From positions 1 to 6,456 of the forward strand of contig JAHEFU010000168.1 of NCBI GenBank assembly GCA_024645305.1: DNA of 6,456 nt, written 5' to 3'. Source of the DNA: Planctomycetales bacterium (lineage in GTDB: Bacteria > 4484-113 > JAFGCY01). Positions 4,827-6,456 of the stretch are shown in pieces (position 1 is the first letter of the stretch; each line of letters opens with the position of its first letter). Below the pieces are notes generated by a model. That model saw only the letters and a program-made list of their open reading frames with translations, was not told the origin of the DNA and did no database searches. Position numbers and translations under genes: made by a program.

Positions 4827-6200
4827 CTACCGCCAGTCCACACGGTACTGGAATGTGAACCTGGCCTCTCCATCAGCAGGCACCAAAACCTTGAATTCCG
4901 CGGTGGATGCATCCTTCTTCGTATAGTCAGTCGTGGCTTCGACAATGCGCCAGTCTCCCCAGATCCGGAAGGGCACGGTGATCAGCACGTCCTCCGATTC
5001 CTTGTGGTTCTTCAAGGTGATCTCCCAGACTTCGGTGTAGCCGTCTCCGATGTCTTTGTACTCCTTACGGACCGTCTCACCCTTGATATCGAAGGCATTG
5101 CCGACCTGCAGGCGCACATCCTCATCACGGGGAGTATGGTCTATCCGGTCCTCACCGATGAACTGGGCCTGGCCCTTGCTGTCCGCCTTGAACACCCGCA
5201 CGACCCCCTTGGGCAGCGGCATGCCCATACTGTTCTCCTCGGAATTCTCGAACTGCATCTTCACGTTGACATCGCCACCGTAGCGGCCGTCAAAGACGAA
5301 CAGTTTCTTTGTGGAAACGCCGTTTGCCGTCAACAGGCCGATCTGCTTCTGCTGGTTGTTGCGGATGGTTGTGGGGCGCTGCAGGTCGTAGAGGTGGTAC
5401 TCGAAGAAGCTTTCCTCCTGGAAGCCCTCGGGTTCCGCCGATTCCTTCATCATTGCAGCCGCAGGCATAGGCATTTCATTGAGCCGCCTGTCCTCCCGCA
5501 CCCTGTTGACATCGCCGGCCACCAGCTTGAGGTGCGCATCACGGAATGTGGTGCCACTGTTGTTGCTCAGGGTAACCCAGCCTTCGATGTCAGCGGAGGC
5601 GTCGTCATCCGCAAGCATCACCACATAATCCGCGCTCCAGTCCAGACCGCCGGAGAGGTAGCTGATCTCACCAGTGTGCGTGCCGGCTGCCGCGCACCAG
5701 AGATCCCAGGAGAGGGTGGGGCGCAACAGCAGTTCGTCGGCACTGCCCTGCGGCAGGACGACGCGGCCCGGCGGGTTGAGGAGGATGCGACCCTCACGGT
5801 CGCGGACCACACGTCCGCCACTCATGGACAGCAGGGTGACAACCATGCTTGTATCGTCATAGTCATTGACCAGGGTGATGTCACTGCCGATGAACTTCTC
5901 CAGCATCTTGTCACTGCTGACCAGATCGTAGTCAAAGTTCTGTTCCAGCAGCTCAAATTCAACGCTGTCTGGAAAGGCCAGATGCACAGTGGCGGGGTTG
6001 AGTCGGCCACTCACGTCACTGAGGATGAAGTCCTGCCGGCCCTGGCTGAGTTCGAAGCTGCGCATCTCACGCACCAGGGCCAGATCACCGTTGTAGATCG
6101 TGATGTAGAGATCCTCGACATCCCCGGCATCCTTCGCAAATGCGGGAGCGCAGAGCAGCATGGCTGAGATGATTACCAGGATTGAAAGCCTGTGTGTCAT
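4827..6200 (-). CDS. DUF4139 family exported protein (second of a tandem pair)
   Basis: The 457-residue product has a Sec signal MTHRLSILVIISAMLLCAPAFA, with probable cleavage after AFA (22/23), so it is periplasmic or secreted. The family match rests on YNGDLALVRE near residue 37, PTLSWDLW, ISYLSGGLDWSADYVVML (about 178-195), GWVTLSNNSGTTFRDAHLKLVAGDVNRV and LPKGVVRVFKADSKGQAQFIGED; these are recurrent DUF4139 motifs. Length is near that usual for the family. No function is established for DUF4139, and the protein appears all-beta. A Met/Ala/Glu-rich stretch (PMPAAAMMKES) breaks the domain midway. The ATG lies 3 nt after the stop of the upstream paralog, with GGAGG 6 nt before it inside the end of that gene, so the two are probably translationally coupled. 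The thioesterase gene follows after 14 nt. Confidence 0.9.
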   Translation of the reverse strand: MTHRLSILVIISAMLLCAPAFAKDAGDVEDLYITIYNGDLALVREMRSFELSQGRQDFILSDVSGRLNPATVHLAFPDSVEFELLEQNFDYDLVSSDKMLEKFIGSDITLVNDYDDTSMVVTLLSMSGGRVVRDREGRILLNPPGRVVLPQGSADELLLRPTLSWDLWCAAAGTHTGEISYLSGGLDWSADYVVMLADDDASADIEGWVTLSNNSGTTFRDAHLKLVAGDVNRVREDRRLNEMPMPAAAMMKESAEPEGFQEESFFEYHLYDLQRPTTIRNNQQKQIGLLTANGVSTKKLFVFDGRYGGDVNVKMQFENSEENSMGMPLPKGVVRVFKADSKGQAQFIGEDRIDHTPRDEDVRLQVGNAFDIKGETVRKEYKDIGDGYTEVWEITLKNHKESEDVLITVPFRIWGDWRIVEATTDYTKKDASTAEFKVLVPADGEARFTFQYRVDWR

Positions 6201-6203
6201 GCC

Positions 6204-6456
6204 CTACCTCCAGACCACACGGTACGTGTAAGTGAATTCGGTTTCGCCGTCGGCCGGCACCGGGACATTCCATTCCGCTGTTGTGGCGTCCTTCTTCTCC
6301 CAGGGCAGGCTGCTTTCGTCCATGCTCCAGTCTCCGGGAATGTAGGCCCGCACATTGACAACCACATCCTCGTTCTCCTTGTGGTTCTTCAGGACGACCT
6401 TGTAGCTCTGGGTGTAGCCCCGGCCGATGTCGGTGTAGTCCATCTGCGTGGCCTCA
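6204..6456 (-). CDS. DUF4139 family protein, C-terminal end (5' part beyond window)
   Basis: Only the last 83 codons are in the window; the frame stays open to the right edge, so the Met at 6443 is internal and not a start. The segment from EATQMDYTDIG to RVVWR aligns without gaps to the C-terminus of the next gene (ETVRKEYKDIG to RVDWR), with 44 of 83 residues identical. Shared blocks include LKNHKE.ED, GDW, KKDA.TAE and VPADGE. It is therefore the upstream member of a tandem DUF4139 duplication. Both proteins end in a Trp-Arg dipeptide. The stop TAG (6204-6206) is 3 nt before the next ATG. Whether this copy has a signal peptide cannot be seen. Confidence 0.88.
   Translation of the reverse strand, partial: EATQMDYTDIGRGYTQSYKVVLKNHKENEDVVVNVRAYIPGDWSMDESSLPWEKKDATTAEWNVPVPADGETEFTYTYRVVWR
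6207..6211 (-). promoter_or_regulatory. Shine-Dalgarno GGAGG coupling the two DUF4139 genes
   Basis: GGAGG lies within the last codons of the upstream paralog, 6 nt before the ATG at 6200, with the upstream stop between them. Ribosomes ending the first gene can restart on the second. Confidence 0.7.

Noticed and set aside
5004..6167. 387-codon plus-strand ORF opposite the DUF4139 gene
   Set aside because: It is a long antisense shadow in GC-rich DNA with no family motifs, while the opposite strand encodes a clear protein with a signal peptide and Shine-Dalgarno.

Overview
The window looks like chromosomal DNA of a Gram-negative proteobacterium, most likely a gammaproteobacterium. The reasons are a fairly GC-rich base composition, several lipoprotein signal peptides, sigma70-type promoters, and a tRNA that closely matches the E. 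coli ileX tRNA as I remember it. No mobile element, phage gene, CRISPR array or integrase is visible. The genus cannot be named from this sequence alone.

Left part (1-2050, minus strand). A monotopic phosphoglycosyl transferase (sugar transferase, 1244-2050) is followed, 98 bp downstream on the same strand, by a gene that runs off the left edge. That gene encodes a lipoprotein with a PKD domain and the start of what looks like a beta-propeller repeat. The sugar transferase has Asn where the family's catalytic Asp is expected. A divergent promoter region (2051-2301) separates it from a small lipoprotein gene on the plus strand (2302-2877). In front of that lipoprotein lies a 23-codon ORF with a strong Shine-Dalgarno sequence, whose stop overlaps the lipoprotein's GTG start.

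Middle (2878-3365). Two tRNA genes point toward each other: tRNA-Ile2 (CAT, plus strand, encoded CCA, with its own TTGACC-17-TAAACT promoter) and tRNA-Leu (anticodon read as AAG, minus strand, no encoded CCA). Next come a long imperfect inverted repeat (3191-3296) and a 10-bp-stem terminator (3304-3341).

Right part (3366-6456, minus strand, read from right to left). The order is: the 3' end of a DUF4139 gene; a complete DUF4139 paralog starting 3 nt after it (about 53% identical to it over the shared 83 residues); a PaaI-like hotdog thioesterase 14 nt further on; a probable terminator; and a lipoprotein with a carboxypeptidase-regulatory-like domain. The two DUF4139 genes and the thioesterase look like one operon.

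Most proteins here are predicted to be exported or surface-attached: three lipoproteins, a signal-peptide DUF4139 protein and a membrane-embedded polysaccharide-initiating enzyme. This suggests an envelope-related neighbourhood, but no single pathway ties them together. The best candidates for something unusual are the Asp-to-Asn change in the sugar transferase, the tRNA-Leu(AAG), the coupled or leaderless start at 2302, and the structured intergenic element at 3191-3341.
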